5,202 nucleotides of DNA from positions 1-5,202 of the forward strand of contig JAMPYE010000353.1 of assembly GCA_023700825.1 (NCBI GenBank). The letters run 5' to 3'. Under the pieces are notes generated by a model, which saw only the letters and a list, made by a program, of their open reading frames with translations, ran no database searches and was not told where the DNA came from. This stretch comes from Thermoanaerobaculia bacterium (GTDB lineage Bacteria; Acidobacteriota; Thermoanaerobaculia; Gp7-AA8). The position numbers were made by a program, and so were the translations under genes. This document shows positions 5,093-5,202 of this stretch, in pieces (the stretch's first letter is position 1; every line of letters begins with the position of its first letter).

Positions 5093-5202
5093 GTGTTCTT
5101 CTCAAAGAGCAAGAATCTCGTCGGGCTTGACGTCGGGTCCTCAGCGATCAAGCTGGTGGAGTTGAAAGAGAAGAAGTCTGGCTTTCAGCTCGTAAAGATC
5201 GG
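5093..5202 (+). CDS. pilM: Type IV pilus assembly protein PilM, N-terminal fragment (3' end outside the window)
   Basis: PilM is a cytoplasmic, actin-like ATP-binding protein. It binds the cytoplasmic N-terminus of PilN and, with PilO and PilP, forms the inner-membrane platform of type IV pili. Only the first 36 codons are present. They start with a GTG-encoded Met and the basic stretch FFSKSKN. Then comes GLDVGSSAIKLVEL (11-24), the phosphate-1 loop motif of the actin/FtsA/PilM fold and a hallmark of PilM. After it comes KEKKSGFQLVKI, the start of the next strand. The start is fixed by an in-frame stop immediately upstream and a ribosome binding site at 5083-5090. The gene diverges from rpmB and has its own upstream region. 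In most genomes pilN, pilO, pilP and pilQ follow, and I expect the same beyond the window edge. The related actin-like protein FtsA is an unlikely alternative because the N-terminal sequence fits PilM closely. Confidence 0.9.
   Translation, partial: MFFSKSKNLVGLDVGSSAIKLVELKEKKSGFQLVKI

Noticed and set aside
4600..5151. A 183-codon minus-strand frame covering the rpmB-pilM intergenic region
   Set aside because: It overlaps rpmB in another frame on the same strand and the pilM start on the other. No ribosome binding site or family resemblance is visible.

Overview
The window comes from a GC-rich, Gram-negative (diderm) bacterium. A protein kinase carrying a TonB C-terminal domain implies an outer membrane, and a PilM start implies type IV pili. 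The HRDVSPQN-type kinase, single bifunctional Rel and pilM gene fit Acidobacteriota best; Myxococcota or a related deltaproteobacterial lineage is possible. This placement is an inference from gene content only.

Layout. Positions 3-2060 (+) hold most of a membrane-anchored Ser/Thr protein kinase: Pro/Ala-rich N-terminus, kinase domain, one membrane helix, Pro/Ala/Gln-rich linker, TonB C-terminal domain. Its true start probably lies upstream of the window. After 36 nt comes a 76-residue coiled-coil protein of unknown function (2097-2327, +). The gap holds a perfect TATAAT that overlaps the kinase stop codon and a small GAGA-loop hairpin. A textbook intrinsic terminator (2363-2390) closes this unit. 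Next is a full-length bifunctional (p)ppGpp synthetase/hydrolase (2453-4627, +) with all domains and catalytic residues intact. It converges on rpmB (ribosomal protein L28, zinc-ribbon form; 4683-4877, -). The 55-nt gap between them holds a perfect 10-bp-stem hairpin that could serve both transcripts. A roughly 200-nt, more AT-rich divergent intergenic region follows. It contains a perfect TTGACA inside a 14-bp palindrome, a TATAGT hexamer, and the strong ribosome binding site of rpmB. The window ends in the first 36 codons of pilM (5093 onward, +), which begins with GTG.

How the genes work together. The three main blocks are separate transcription units rather than one pathway. The kinase could relay a cytoplasmic signal to, or sense a state in, the periplasm. 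Rel sets the (p)ppGpp level and so the ribosome supply, to which L28 belongs. PilM starts the usual inner-membrane type IV pilus platform cluster. I see no mobile element, CRISPR array, tRNA or rRNA. Nothing here amounts to a clearly new multi-gene system. The least explained elements are the kinase-TonB fusion, whose membrane helix lacks the residues TonB needs to couple to ExbB, and the small coiled-coil gene behind it.
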